The notes under the pieces: generated by a model | What the model was told of the DNA's origin: nothing | What the model saw: the letters and a program-made list of their open reading frames with translations, nothing else | Databases searched by the model: none | Shown here: positions 29,659 through 39,894 of the stretch, piece by piece | Numbering within the stretch: position 1 is the stretch's first letter | How the letters are laid out: each line of letters begins with the position of its first letter | Assembly (NCBI GenBank): GCA_002747355.1 | Contig: PDPC01000088.1 | Location: forward strand, 1-59,850 | DNA from: Pseudomonadota bacterium | GTDB taxonomy: Bacteria; Myxococcota_A; Polyangia; GCA-2747355 | Direction of reading: 5' to 3' | DNA: 59,850 nt | Position numbers and translations under genes: made by a program

Positions 29659-31389
29659 ATGTCCTACCGCTCGTTGCCATACTCCCCAGTACTCTTGGGG
29701 CTGCTCTTGCTCCCTTCGGCCTGCTCCTCGTCGGAGCAGGCGCTCGCTGACGCCTGGAGGGAAGATAAGAGCACCACCGCGAAGGACGCTGGCATCCACG
29801 ACCTGAACCTCGGCCACCTCGCTCGGGTCTACGAGGTGGATCCGGAGACAACACCAACGCTCAAGGATGTAGTGCTGAGAAACGTCGCCGAGGACGTGGG
29901 AGGTGTGCTGACCAGCGCAGCAGACAAAAACGGCGTACGCAAGATCCGGGTCGTGAGCTGCGTCGACGAGGGGCGCGTGGACCAGGGGCGGCGCGTTTGC
30001 ACCTTGAAGGCCAGAGCCAACGCCATGGACAACGGCAACTTCGTCTTTGCCGACCTGGCCCAGGGCGGGACAGCCGTCGACGATCGCGCCGCCGAGGTGA
30101 TGGCCTATTACCACGTCCAGCGAGCCTACGACTTCGTCACCTCGAAGGCTGTGGGCCTTTTCGACGTGCTGCCCGCCCGTCACACCCAGGATGGTAAGGC
30201 CGTCCCGCTGACGGTGGTGGTGAACTTCCGCGCGCCGAGCGCCTCCGGACCGCTGAAGCGCACCGGTCGGGCGATGTACTTCCCGCAGGAGTTTGGCCGC
30301 ATGGGCATGTTTGCGATGGAAGGCCTGAAGGGCATTGAGGGCGACGTGCTTGTCTTCGGCCAAGGCAACCACACGGACTTCGCCTACTCTGGTGAGACGG
30401 CCTACCACGAGTTCGGCCATATGGCCTTTACGGCGCTCACCGGGACCTATTTCTATACCTACGCTGATAACTTCGGCATGTGCCACCTCAACAATGTCAT
30501 CAGCGAGGGCATCGCCGACACCTTCGCTTGGCTGATCTCGGGGCACCGCACGCTTGGCGAGTACTGCGATATCGAGTCGGGGAAAGCGGGCGCCTACATC
30601 CGCCACGCGGACAACAAGGCGCGCTTTCCGAAAGACCTGGTGGGGCTCTTCTTGCGCGACGGCCAGGTGCTCTCCGGAGCACACTACGAGGCCTTCCAGC
30701 TGCTCCGAGAGAAGGCCAAGCTCGACCAACACGCCTTCGCCCGGCTGCTCATGAAGACCCTCATGAGCCTCGCCAAATACAAGGGCAAGATCTCCTTCGC
30801 GATCTACGCTGACGAGTTCCTGAGCACCGCGACGAGCCTCGGCCAGGGAGACCATGTCAAGGCCCTGCGAGCGCTCTTCGAGGCACGAGGGCTCTATCGT
30901 CCCCGCGCGAAGGACATCACCAGCTTCGATGGAAAAGCCGGCGTCGACCACCTCCTGCTAATCGACGGCACCGATCCCATGAAGGGCGGTGCCTTCATGA
31001 AGACAACCCGCGATGGCGTTCCCGCCTCGATGGCCACCACCTTCGTGCAGTCTTTCGTAGATCTCCCCAAGGGCAACTCGATCATCGAGCTCGCGGCGAC
31101 CCTCGACCGCCACCTCACCTTCCCCTCGGACCCATCGACCCTCGACGTGGAGCTGCTGCTGCGTAAGGACGGGCCGATCCTCTACGATGTCCAGCAGACG
31201 CCGGTGACGATCGACTTCGACCTGGCGCAGAAGCCAACCCTCGCGACCGTGCCGTCGCCCCGGGGCTCCATCCGACGGGCCACCTGGACCCTGAAGGGGC
31301 TCCAGGGCGGCGCCCGCTACTACCGACACATCGTCAACTACGGCGCTAGTGGCGGCTCCCTGCGCAACCTTGAGGTCTCCATCAGGTAG
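29659..31389 (+). CDS. Zinc metallopeptidase lipoprotein (gluzincin type)
   Basis: The 576-residue protein has a lipoprotein signal (MSYRSLPYSPVLLGLLLLPSAC, Cys22). A zinc site HEFGH lies at residues 250-254 within GETAYHEFGHMAFTALTG, and NNVISEGIADTFAW supplies Glu283, 29 residues further on, with EGxxD as in thermolysin-like gluzincins. About 230 residues precede the catalytic part. The C-terminal 150 residues are beta-rich and may be a substrate- or surface-binding domain. It should be a lipidated, envelope- or surface-exposed protease. Its substrate is unknown. GAGGAG precedes the chosen ATG; an upstream frame extension lacks a signal. It ends tail to tail with the decayed lipoprotein gene on the other strand. 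Confidence 0.75.
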   Translation: MSYRSLPYSPVLLGLLLLPSACSSSEQALADAWREDKSTTAKDAGIHDLNLGHLARVYEVDPETTPTLKDVVLRNVAEDVGGVLTSAADKNGVRKIRVVSCVDEGRVDQGRRVCTLKARANAMDNGNFVFADLAQGGTAVDDRAAEVMAYYHVQRAYDFVTSKAVGLFDVLPARHTQDGKAVPLTVVVNFRAPSASGPLKRTGRAMYFPQEFGRMGMFAMEGLKGIEGDVLVFGQGNHTDFAYSGETAYHEFGHMAFTALTGTYFYTYADNFGMCHLNNVISEGIADTFAWLISGHRTLGEYCDIESGKAGAYIRHADNKARFPKDLVGLFLRDGQVLSGAHYEAFQLLREKAKLDQHAFARLLMKTLMSLAKYKGKISFAIYADEFLSTATSLGQGDHVKALRALFEARGLYRPRAKDITSFDGKAGVDHLLLIDGTDPMKGGAFMKTTRDGVPASMATTFVQSFVDLPKGNSIIELAATLDRHLTFPSDPSTLDVELLLRKDGPILYDVQQTPVTIDFDLAQKPTLATVPSPRGSIRRATWTLKGLQGGARYYRHIVNYGASGGSLRNLEVSIR

Positions 31390-31678
31390 AGCTGCCGATC
31401 GGAAGCGCGCGCTTGGGCACGTGCTGCTCTTGCCGCCACGGGCGCGGACGCTCTCGCGGGCCCAGACCGCCAGCAGATCGTTGCCCTGAGGCATCGGGTT
31501 TTCCCAGCGCCAGCGATCGACGCTGCAGACCCGCAGGTCGCCGAGCAGAAACGGCTTGCCTCAAGGTCGACGGGGGGTCTTGCTGCCCTTGCCGCGCGCT
31601 CTTGTCTGGGCAGCCCGCTGCCAGCAGGGTGAGCAGTGAGAGGAGGGCAGCAGGGCCGACCGCGACACGAGCGCTCAC
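31382..31678 (-). pseudogene. Decayed lipoprotein gene (remnant) after murD
   Basis: A GTG overlapping the murD stop (GTGA) opens a lipoprotein signal: VSARVAVGPAALLSLLTL, then LAAGC. After about 40 codons the frame loses coding character. The +1 frame carries a plausible continuation, LGDLRVCSVDRWRWENPMPQ and GNDLLAVWA, which resembles the NPLPQGN-AVW motif of beta-propeller lipoproteins known from Myxococcota. That frame also fades near 31440. I read this as a gene hit by a frameshift and cut short at the metallopeptidase gene. It may instead be a short real lipoprotein of 98 residues, but the reading-frame change argues against this. Confidence 0.5.
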
Positions 31679-33047
31679 GGCAGGGCCGCGACGGCGGCGG
31701 CGAAGTCGTCGCCGCGGGCGATGTAGTCGACGTACATATCGTAGCTGCTGCAGGCCGGCGAGAGCACCACGGCGTCGCCGGGCTCGGCGAGCTCGGCGGC
31801 GCGTCGCACAGCCTCGGCCATCGAGGCGGCGCGGCTGATCGGCGCGGCGCCCTCGAGGGCGCTCTCCATCGCGTCGGCCGCGGCGCCGATCAACACCAGG
31901 TGTCGACAGACCTGCTCGAGCATGGGGCGTAGCGGAGCATAGTCGCCGCCCTTGTCTTTGCCGCCGGCGATCAGCACGACCCGGGTCGAAAAGCCCGAGA
32001 GCGAGCCGACGACGGAGCCGACGTTGGTCGCCTTGGAGTCGTTGTAGAAGCGCACCTCGTCGCGCTCGCCGCAGAGCTGCATCCGATGGGGCAGCCCCTC
32101 GAAGCCCTCGAGCGCGGCGAGGCACGACGCCGGGCTGGCGCCCGAGAGGCGCGCCGCCAGCAGCGCGGCCAGCGCGTTCTGTCCGTTGTGTCGACCCGGG
32201 AGCCGCAGCGCGGCGCGCGGGTAGCGCTCGACCTGGCCGCGGGGCAGGCGCACGCAGAGCTCGTCCGCGTCGGTCCAGGCCCCAGTGCTGTGGCTGCGCT
32301 CGCTGCGAAAGGTCACCAGCGGGGCCACCGAGCGGCTGCCGATCATCTGGCAGCGGCGCTGATCCGGGTCGGCGTTGACCACCGCCCAGTCGTCCATCGT
32401 CTGGCGCTCGAAGACCCGCGCCTTGGCCTCGACGTAGCTGTCGAAGTCGGGGTAGCGGTCGAGGTGGTCTTCGCTGAGGTTGAGCAGCATCGCCACGGTG
32501 GCGTGGAAGCGCGCGACGGTCTCGAGCTGGAAGCTCGACAGCTCGAGTACGCAGGCGCCGCCGGGCTTCAACCCCGGGTGGTCGTCGAGCACGGCGCGGC
32601 AGAGCGGGACGCCGAGGTTGCCGCCGACGAAGGTTGGCCTGCCGCCCTCGGCGAGCATCGCGCCGCAGAGCGAGGTGGTGGTCGACTTGCCGTTGGTGCC
32701 GGTGATCGCGACGATCGGCGCCTCGACGAAGCGCGCCCCGAGCTCGAGCTCGCCGATGATCGGCACGCCCGCGGCCCGGGCCGCCGCCAGCGCTGGGAGC
32801 GGTGGCACGCCCGGGCTGAGCACGATCAGCTCGGCCTCTTCGAAGACCTGCGTCGGGTGGCCGCCGAGCACGCGTTCGACGTCATCGGTGGCGAGCGCAC
32901 CCAGCGCGCCCTCGAGCGCCCCTCCGTCGCGGCTGTCGTTGAGCGTCAGGCGCGCGCCCTGGGCCATACAGAGCTCGGCCGCGGCCAGCCCGGAGGCGCC
33001 GAGGCCCACCACCAAGGTCTTGCGATCGTTCAGCTCGATCGAGCTCA

Positions 33048-33048
<1 letters not shown>
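31675..33048 (-). CDS. murD: UDP-N-acetylmuramoyl-L-alanine--D-glutamate ligase
   Basis: MurD adds D-glutamate to UDP-MurNAc-L-Ala in the cytoplasm. The 457-residue protein has the N-terminal UDP-binding part with VVGLGASGLAAAELC, the ATP loop ITGTNGKSTTTSL near residue 120, LNLSEDHLDRYPDF and the C-terminal NDSKATNVGSVVGSL segment, all typical. The length is normal. Its ATG overlaps the mraY stop by one base (TGATG), showing translational coupling. It is the last intact gene of the dcw cluster here; ftsW, murG and murC, which usually follow, are missing. Confidence 0.97.
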
Positions 33049-34169
<1,121 letters not shown>

Positions 34170-34247
34170 CTTGGGCCTTATACGCTTTTAGACGTGCTCT
34201 CTAGTTGTCGGTCCTCCCGCCGCCGCGTACAACTTTTTGAGGCCTTG

Positions 34248-34333
34248 CGGGCTGACGTTCACGTCGTTCACGTCGGGCTGACGTTCACGACGGGCTGACG
34301 TTGACGGGCTGACGTTCACGACGGGCTGACGTT
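34248..34333 (-). repeat. Five short repeats between murF and mraY
   Basis: CGGGCTGACGTT (plus strand) starts at 34248, 34274, 34291, 34305 and 34322, spaced by 26, 17, 14 and 17 bp. The fifth copy runs into the murF stop codon. Between the units lie short TCACGA/TCACGT pieces. The irregular spacing argues against a coding origin. Confidence 0.8.
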
Positions 34334-35775
34334 TACGTCGATGAGGTGACTCGGCGTCCGAGCTGCTCCAACGCGGCGATGGCGCTCTCCATCTTGGCCA
34401 CGCGGGAGCCCTTGACCAGCATCCAGGCCTCCTCGTCACCCGCGAGGGTCGCCGCGCACGCTGCGGCCTCGGCGGGCGTCGCCACCTCGTGGATTCGGTC
34501 GGCGGGGTAGCCGGCGTCGCGGGCGCCGCGGGCGATCGCCGCGGCCTCCTCGCCGACGGTGATCAGCGCGCTCAAGGGTCGCGTCGCGGCGTAGGCGCCG
34601 ACCTCCCGGTGCAGCTCCTCTTCCGCCTCACCGAGCTCGAGCATCGGGCCGAGGAGGGCGTGGCTCGGCCTCTCGGCGGCGAGCTGCACCAAGGCGTCGA
34701 GGGCCGCGCGCATCGCCCGCGGGCTGGCGTTGTAGCAGTCGTCGAGCACGCGCCAGGTGCCGATGCGGCGCAGCGTCGAGCGGTGGCCGAGCTGCGGAGC
34801 GCAAGAGAGCCCGGCGACGATCGTCTCGACGTCGACACCGAGGGCGAGCGCCGCGGCCGCCGCGCAGGTGGCGTCTTCGGCGTTATGCGCGCCGATCAGC
34901 GGCAGCGCCACGCGCACCCGCCTGCCGTCGAGGTTCAGGGTCAGCTCGCTGCCCTCCTCGCCCTTGGGCGTCATGCGCTCGAGGCGCGCTCGCGTCAGGT
35001 CGGAGCCGGTGTCACGCTCACCAAAGAGCAGCATCTCGCGCTCGAGCGCCGCGAGGTGCGGCGCGAGGAGCGGCTCGTCCGCCGGCCCGACAGCGAGGCC
35101 ACCGTCGACCAGGCCGCCCCAGATCGAGGCCTTCTCTGCGGCGATGGCTTCGACGCTACCCAGCCGCTCGAGGTGCACTGGCGCCACGGTGGTCACGACC
35201 GCCACCTCGGGGCGCGCCAGGGCGCTGAGGTAGGCGATCTCGCCAGGCGTGTTCATCCCCATCTCCGCGATCAGGTAACGCGTGCCCTCGGGCATCGAGA
35301 GCAGCGTCAGCGGCAGCCCGATCTGGTTGTTGAAGTTGCCGGGCGTGGCGTGAGTCTCTCCGACGAGCGCGAGGATGTTGCGCAGGAGTTCCTTGGTGGT
35401 GGTCTTGCCCACCGAACCAGTGACGCCGACCACCTGCGGGGCGACCCGATCACGCCAGGCCTGCGCCAGCTTGCCCAGGGCCAGCGTCGTGTCGTCGACG
35501 AGCAGCGCGGTGGTCGGCAGCGCCGCCCGGTCCAGCGCTGCTGGGAGGCGCTCGAGCACCAGCAGTGAGGCGTGCTCGGCGGCCTGCGCGGCGAAGTCGT
35601 GGGCGTCGAAGCGCTCACCGCGGACCGCGACGAAGGCGCAGCCTGAGGGGACCTCGCGGCTGTCGATCGAGAGCCCGCGAAAGCTCCCGCCGCGGTCGGC
35701 GCCGTGGAGCTCACCGCCGGTGGCCTCGGCGGCCTCGGCGAAGCTGAGGGAGACGGCCTCGACGGGGCGGCCCAT
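34333..35775 (-). CDS. murF: UDP-MurNAc-tripeptide--D-Ala-D-Ala ligase
   Basis: MurF adds D-Ala-D-Ala to the UDP-MurNAc tripeptide, completing the pentapeptide. The 480-residue protein shows the N-terminal domain with SIDSREVPSGCAFVAVRG, the ATP loop GVTGSVGKTTTKELL, the NFNNQIGLPLTLL segment, AEMGMNTPGEIAYL and VLDDCYNASPRAMRAAL, all usual for MurF. The ATG overlaps the murE stop (TGATG), and AAGGAG lies five bases before it. A TTG one codon upstream is less likely given this spacing. Confidence 0.96.
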   Translation of the reverse strand: MGRPVEAVSLSFAEAAEATGGELHGADRGGSFRGLSIDSREVPSGCAFVAVRGERFDAHDFAAQAAEHASLLVLERLPAALDRAALPTTALLVDDTTLALGKLAQAWRDRVAPQVVGVTGSVGKTTTKELLRNILALVGETHATPGNFNNQIGLPLTLLSMPEGTRYLIAEMGMNTPGEIAYLSALARPEVAVVTTVAPVHLERLGSVEAIAAEKASIWGGLVDGGLAVGPADEPLLAPHLAALEREMLLFGERDTGSDLTRARLERMTPKGEEGSELTLNLDGRRVRVALPLIGAHNAEDATCAAAAALALGVDVETIVAGLSCAPQLGHRSTLRRIGTWRVLDDCYNASPRAMRAALDALVQLAAERPSHALLGPMLELGEAEEELHREVGAYAATRPLSALITVGEEAAAIARGARDAGYPADRIHEVATPAEAAACAATLAGDEEAWMLVKGSRVAKMESAIAALEQLGRRVTSST

Positions 35776-37352
35776 CAACGCTCCTTCCGGCGGTCGTCGC
35801 GGGCGGCCAGGGCGCGCCGCGCGTGTTTTCGATCGTCAAAGTCGATCCGCCGCTCACCGAGGATCTGGTAGTCCTCGTGACCCTTGCCCGCGATCAGCAG
35901 GATGTCGCCTGGCTGCAGCGCGGCGACGGCGACGTCGATCGCCCGGGCGCGGTCGACATCGACCCAGACCCCTCGGGGGGTGTCTCCTCCGACGGCGTCG
36001 ACGCGCGGACCATGGCCCTCGAGGCCGGGCATGATCGCGTCGACGATCGCCTGCGGGTCTTCGCTGCGGGGGTTATCCGAGGTCACCAGGGCGAGATCTG
36101 CGACCTCGGCCACCGCGCGCCCCATCAGCGGCCGCTTGCTGCGGTCGCGGTCGCCGCCGCAGCCGAAGACGCAGAGCAGCCGCCCGGTGCAGAGCGGGCG
36201 CAGCGCGGCGAGGGCTCGCGAGAGCGCGTCGGGGGTGTGGGCGTAGTCGACCAGCACGGCGTAGTCGCGGCCGCCGTCGACGCGCTCGAGGCGCCCGGGG
36301 ACACCGGCGAGTTCGCGGGCGCTCTCCACCGCGCCCTCGAGTGGCAGGCCGAGGGCCATAGAGCAGCCGACGGCGAGCAGCAGGTTGTCGGCGTTGTAGT
36401 CGCCGAGCAGCGGCGAGCGCAGCTCGACCCGCGTCTCGCCGCCTCCGGGGGGCTCATAGACCACGGTCGCGTGGAGGCCGCGGAGATCGCAGCGCAGCGC
36501 CTCGAGCTCGAGCTCGGCGTCGGCGCCGCTTCGCGAGCAGCGCAGGATCGACACGTCGCCGCGCTGCCGCGCCGCCCCGAGCACGGCGTCGGCGCCGTGG
36601 CCGTCGACGTTGATCACCGCCACGCCGCCGGGGCGCAGGTAGCGCGAAAAGAGCAGCAGCTTGGCTTGCAGGTAGGCCTCCATGCTGCCGTGGAGATCGA
36701 GGTGGTCTTGCGTCAAGTGGGAAAACGCCGCGACTGCGTACTCGCAGCCCCAGACCCGGCCGAGCTCGAGACCGTGAGACGAGACCTCCATCACCAGGTG
36801 GTCGCAGCCGGCCCCGACCATCTCGGCGAGCAGCTCCTGTAGCTCCACCGGGGTGGGCGTGGTGAAGGGCGCCGGGATGCTTCGCTTGCCCGTGCGGTAG
36901 GCCACGGTGCCGATCAGCCCAGGGCGCTTCCCCGCGGCTGCGAGCATCCCCTCGAGCAGGTAGGCGGTGGTGGTCTTGCCGTTGGTGCCGGTGATGCCGA
37001 CACCGCGGAGCGTGTGGCAGGGCTCATCGAGGAGGCGGCTCGCGGCGAGGCCGAGCAGCCGGGCAGGGTCGTCGACGCGCAGGTAGGGCGCGTCGATCGG
37101 CGTGGGGAGCGCGTCCGAGCCGACCACCGCCACGGCGCCGGCGGCGGCGGCGGTCGCGGCGAAGCGGTGACCGTCCACGGTCAGCCCGCGCTGGGCCACG
37201 AAGAGATCGCCCCGGCCGACCTTGCGCGAGTCCTGCTGCACGCCGCGGACGGCTCTCTTCTCGAGCGCCTGACGTCGGTCGGCGTCGATGCCGGCGAGGG
37301 CCTCGGGGATCAGGTCGGCGAGGGTCTTGTTTCGGATGGGTGAGCTGATCAT
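35775..37352 (-). CDS. murE: UDP-MurNAc-L-Ala-D-Glu--meso-DAP ligase
   Basis: MurE adds the third residue of the stem peptide. The 525-residue protein has DSRKVGRGDLFVAQRG, the ATP loop GITGTNGKTTTAYLLEG, VSSHGLELGRV, FSHLTQDHLDLHG, DYAHTPDAL and FGCGGDRDRSKRPLM. The motif SDNPRSEDP carries DNPR, the signature for meso-diaminopimelate, so the peptidoglycan is meso-DAP type. This agrees with lysA at 50080. A start twelve codons upstream (37388) is possible, but this ATG follows AGAGAGACG and matches usual MurE lengths. Confidence 0.96.
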   Translation of the reverse strand: MISSPIRNKTLADLIPEALAGIDADRRQALEKRAVRGVQQDSRKVGRGDLFVAQRGLTVDGHRFAATAAAAGAVAVVGSDALPTPIDAPYLRVDDPARLLGLAASRLLDEPCHTLRGVGITGTNGKTTTAYLLEGMLAAAGKRPGLIGTVAYRTGKRSIPAPFTTPTPVELQELLAEMVGAGCDHLVMEVSSHGLELGRVWGCEYAVAAFSHLTQDHLDLHGSMEAYLQAKLLLFSRYLRPGGVAVINVDGHGADAVLGAARQRGDVSILRCSRSGADAELELEALRCDLRGLHATVVYEPPGGGETRVELRSPLLGDYNADNLLLAVGCSMALGLPLEGAVESARELAGVPGRLERVDGGRDYAVLVDYAHTPDALSRALAALRPLCTGRLLCVFGCGGDRDRSKRPLMGRAVAEVADLALVTSDNPRSEDPQAIVDAIMPGLEGHGPRVDAVGGDTPRGVWVDVDRARAIDVAVAALQPGDILLIAGKGHEDYQILGERRIDFDDRKHARRALAARDDRRKER

Positions 37353-37420
37353 CGTCTCTCTGGTAGACCGCGGGGCGGATCGAGGCAACCCGTGCTCTGC
37401 GCGCGCGGCTCTGCGCTCAC

Positions 37421-39472
37421 TCAGCCCGGCGGGCGGAAGGAGACGCGGCAGCGACCCTGGCGGGAGGGGCCAGGGCCGGGGCTCTGGGCCGTAGCCTGTC
37501 CCGAGCCGAGGACCTCGAGCACCAGGTGCGCCTTGCGCGCCGCGCTCAGCGCCTCAGCAATACTCATCCCGGTGAAGTCTGGCACCAGCACCGCCCCGCG
37601 GGGGCCCTCTCCGGGCAGCGGCGGGGCGAGGGCGTCTTCGTCTTGCGGGCCGCTCTTGCGGGCTCGGAGCCGCTGCGGAGCGGCGCTCTTCTTGGGCCGC
37701 GCTGCGGCCTTGTCGGGGCGGACGCCGAGGTAGCGCAGCGCCTTCTGGGCGATGCGACGGAAGGCCGGACCGGCGACCTTCCCACCGTAGTGCTCTTCGC
37801 CGCTGGGCTCGTCGACGACGATCGCGATCGCCAGCCGAGGTTTGCTCGCTGGCGTGAGCGCGACGAAGGAGCTGAGCCATTTATCCTCGGCGTAGGTCCC
37901 GGTGACGCGATCGACCTTCTGCGCCGTGCCCGTCTTGCCCGCGACGGTGTAGCGTTCGAGGGCCGCCTCTTCGGCGGTGCCCCCACGCTCGGTCACGCCG
38001 CCGAGCAGATAACGCATCCGCTTGGCCAGAGACGGGCTGATCACCCGACGCCCCTTGGGGGGCAGCTCGCGCTCGGTGTCGCTGCCGGTGTTGCGCAGCC
38101 GCAGCACGAGCCGTGGCTCCATCAGCACCCCGTCGTTGCCGAGCGCCGTCATGGCGCGGGCGATCTGGAGCACGGTGGCGGTCATGCCCTGACCGAAGGC
38201 GATGTTGGCCAGGCCGACCTTGGACCAGCGCCGCGGGTTGCGCAGCGTACCGCGTCGCTCGCCAGAGAGCGGGATGCCCGTGCGTCGCGCGAAGCCGAAG
38301 GCTCTGAGGTAGCGGTAGAGCAGCTTGTTGCCCATCCGCAGCGCCAGCCGCGAGACGCAGACGTTCGACGACTTCTTCAGCACATCGCGCAATGAGAGCT
38401 CGTCGTGAGGCTTGGAGTCGTGGATCCAATGCCGGCCGATGCGCACCCGCCCCTTACCAGCGTCGATGAGCTCCGAGTCCTTGGCGTGGCCCGTGGCCAG
38501 CGCGGCGGCGACGCTGAAGATCTTCAGCGTGGAGCCTGGCTCGAAGGCGTCGGTGATCGCGCGGTTTCGCCAGGTCTTGGGCGAGGCGTCGGAGAAGCGG
38601 TTCGGATCGAAGGCTGGCACGCTGGCCATCGCCAGCACGTCGCCGGTGGCGGGGTCGAGCACGACGGCGGCGGCCCACTTCGGGTTGTGCTCGGTCATGA
38701 TCTCTTGCAGCGCGGCCTCGGTCTCATGCTGGATCGCGCGATCGATGCTGAGCACGACGTCGTGGCTGCTCGAGTGCACCGGCATCTCGACGTTCGGCGG
38801 CGGTGTCCAGAGGCGCCGGCCGAGGGCGTCGCGCAGGCCGGCGATGCGCTGCGGAGGCCCACGTAGCCAGCGGTCGAGGCTGCGCTCGATCCCCTCGAGG
38901 CCCTTCGAGTCGATGCCGGCGAAGCCGACCACCGTCGCGGCGAGGCCCCGGTTGGGGTAGTAGCGCCGGCTCTCGGGCTGCAAGAAGAGGCCGCGTATGT
39001 TGAGCGCCTTGATCCGACGGGCCAGCGTCCGCGGCACCCGCCGCTTGACCCAGGCGAAGTAGCGCCGTGTGCTCAAGCGCTTGGCCAGCTTGGCGGCGTC
39101 GAGGTCCAGCATCGGCGCGAGGGTCTGGGCGACCAGCGGGGCCTTGCTGCTGAGCATCCGCGGGTTGGCGTAGATCGAGTCGACGTCGACGCTGACGGCC
39201 AGCGGGGCGCCATGCCGGTCGAGGATCGAGCCGCGCTTCGAGGGCAGCTCGATCTGCTTGAGGTACTGCTGCCGCGCCATCTCCGAGAGGCGCGGCCCCT
39301 CGACGATCTGCAGCCGATAGGCACGCCAACCGACGACGCCAAAGAGGCAGAACATTGCGCAGATCGTCAGCAGCAGCCGTCCCTTGATCCAGCGGGTAGG
39401 GGGCGTGACGTCCCGCTCGGTGGGTTGGCGCCCCGGCGTCTGCGTACGACCGATGCGGCTCCAGAAGCTCAT
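37421..39472 (-). CDS. ftsI: Division transpeptidase PBP3 (FtsI) with a PASTA domain
   Basis: FtsI cross-links septal peptidoglycan. The 683-residue protein has one N-terminal transmembrane segment (about 30-50), a dimerisation domain with LPSKRGSILDRHGAPLAVSV, and a transpeptidase domain with Ser314 in EPGSTLKIF, SSN at 368-370 and KTGT at 513-516. The end is one PASTA-type unit (VLVPDFTGMSIAEALSAARK) after a Lys/Arg/Pro-rich linker. One PASTA unit is common in the delta-proteobacterial and Gram-positive type (SpoVD/PBP2x-like). Its ATG overlaps the ftsL stop (ATGA). Confidence 0.95.
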   Translation of the reverse strand: MSFWSRIGRTQTPGRQPTERDVTPPTRWIKGRLLLTICAMFCLFGVVGWRAYRLQIVEGPRLSEMARQQYLKQIELPSKRGSILDRHGAPLAVSVDVDSIYANPRMLSSKAPLVAQTLAPMLDLDAAKLAKRLSTRRYFAWVKRRVPRTLARRIKALNIRGLFLQPESRRYYPNRGLAATVVGFAGIDSKGLEGIERSLDRWLRGPPQRIAGLRDALGRRLWTPPPNVEMPVHSSSHDVVLSIDRAIQHETEAALQEIMTEHNPKWAAAVVLDPATGDVLAMASVPAFDPNRFSDASPKTWRNRAITDAFEPGSTLKIFSVAAALATGHAKDSELIDAGKGRVRIGRHWIHDSKPHDELSLRDVLKKSSNVCVSRLALRMGNKLLYRYLRAFGFARRTGIPLSGERRGTLRNPRRWSKVGLANIAFGQGMTATVLQIARAMTALGNDGVLMEPRLVLRLRNTGSDTERELPPKGRRVISPSLAKRMRYLLGGVTERGGTAEEAALERYTVAGKTGTAQKVDRVTGTYAEDKWLSSFVALTPASKPRLAIAIVVDEPSGEEHYGGKVAGPAFRRIAQKALRYLGVRPDKAAARPKKSAAPQRLRARKSGPQDEDALAPPLPGEGPRGAVLVPDFTGMSIAEALSAARKAHLVLEVLGSGQATAQSPGPGPSRQGRCRVSFRPPG

Positions 39473-39894
39473 CGTTTGCTCCTGGCTGGAGGGGAAGAGA
39501 ACGCGGCCCAGCCGGGGAAGAGGCCGGCGGCGAGCGGCCGCCGTGGTTGGCGCTTTGGGATCAGGGGCTGGCGCCGCTGAGCCTCGGTCAGCCTCGGGCG
39601 GCGCAGGCGGTGGATCTGCTCGGGCTCGGGTTGGCGCATACCGAGCTCCTCGCGCGCCACGCGGCCCACGCGCTCGGGGCTCTTGAGCAGCGCCAGCTCG
39701 ATGTGGAGCCGGCGGTTGCGCTCGCGCAGTGTGATCTGCGCCTTACGAGCTCGCGCGATCTGATAGCCGAACTCGATCGCTCGGAGGTGGGTCCAGACCT
39801 CGGCGATGGCCGCGGAGGTGATCGAGGGCACCAGCACGAGCAGCAGCAAGACGAGGCCGCGCCGGCTCGGGGCCCGGGCGTTGTCGCCGCTCAT
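39469..39894 (-). CDS. ftsL: Cell division protein FtsL-like
   Basis: The 141-residue bitopic membrane protein has a basic cytoplasmic N-terminus, one transmembrane segment (GLVLLLLVLVPSITSAAIAE), then a helix with heptad spacing (ITLRERNRRLHIELALL) and LKSPERVGRVAREELGM, a typical FtsL/DivIC pattern. FtsL joins FtsB and FtsQ to activate septal synthesis. The C-terminus, about 40 Arg/Pro-rich residues, is longer than usual. It overlaps rsmH (ATGA) and ftsI (ATGA), so all three are translated together. Confidence 0.88.
   Translation of the reverse strand: MSGDNARAPSRRGLVLLLLVLVPSITSAAIAEVWTHLRAIEFGYQIARARKAQITLRERNRRLHIELALLKSPERVGRVAREELGMRQPEPEQIHRLRRPRLTEAQRRQPLIPKRQPRRPLAAGLFPGWAAFSSPPARSKR

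Noticed and set aside
34248-34333. CRISPR array or origin iterons
   Set aside because: The 12-base units have irregular short steps and no spacers, and no initiator gene or DnaA box is present.
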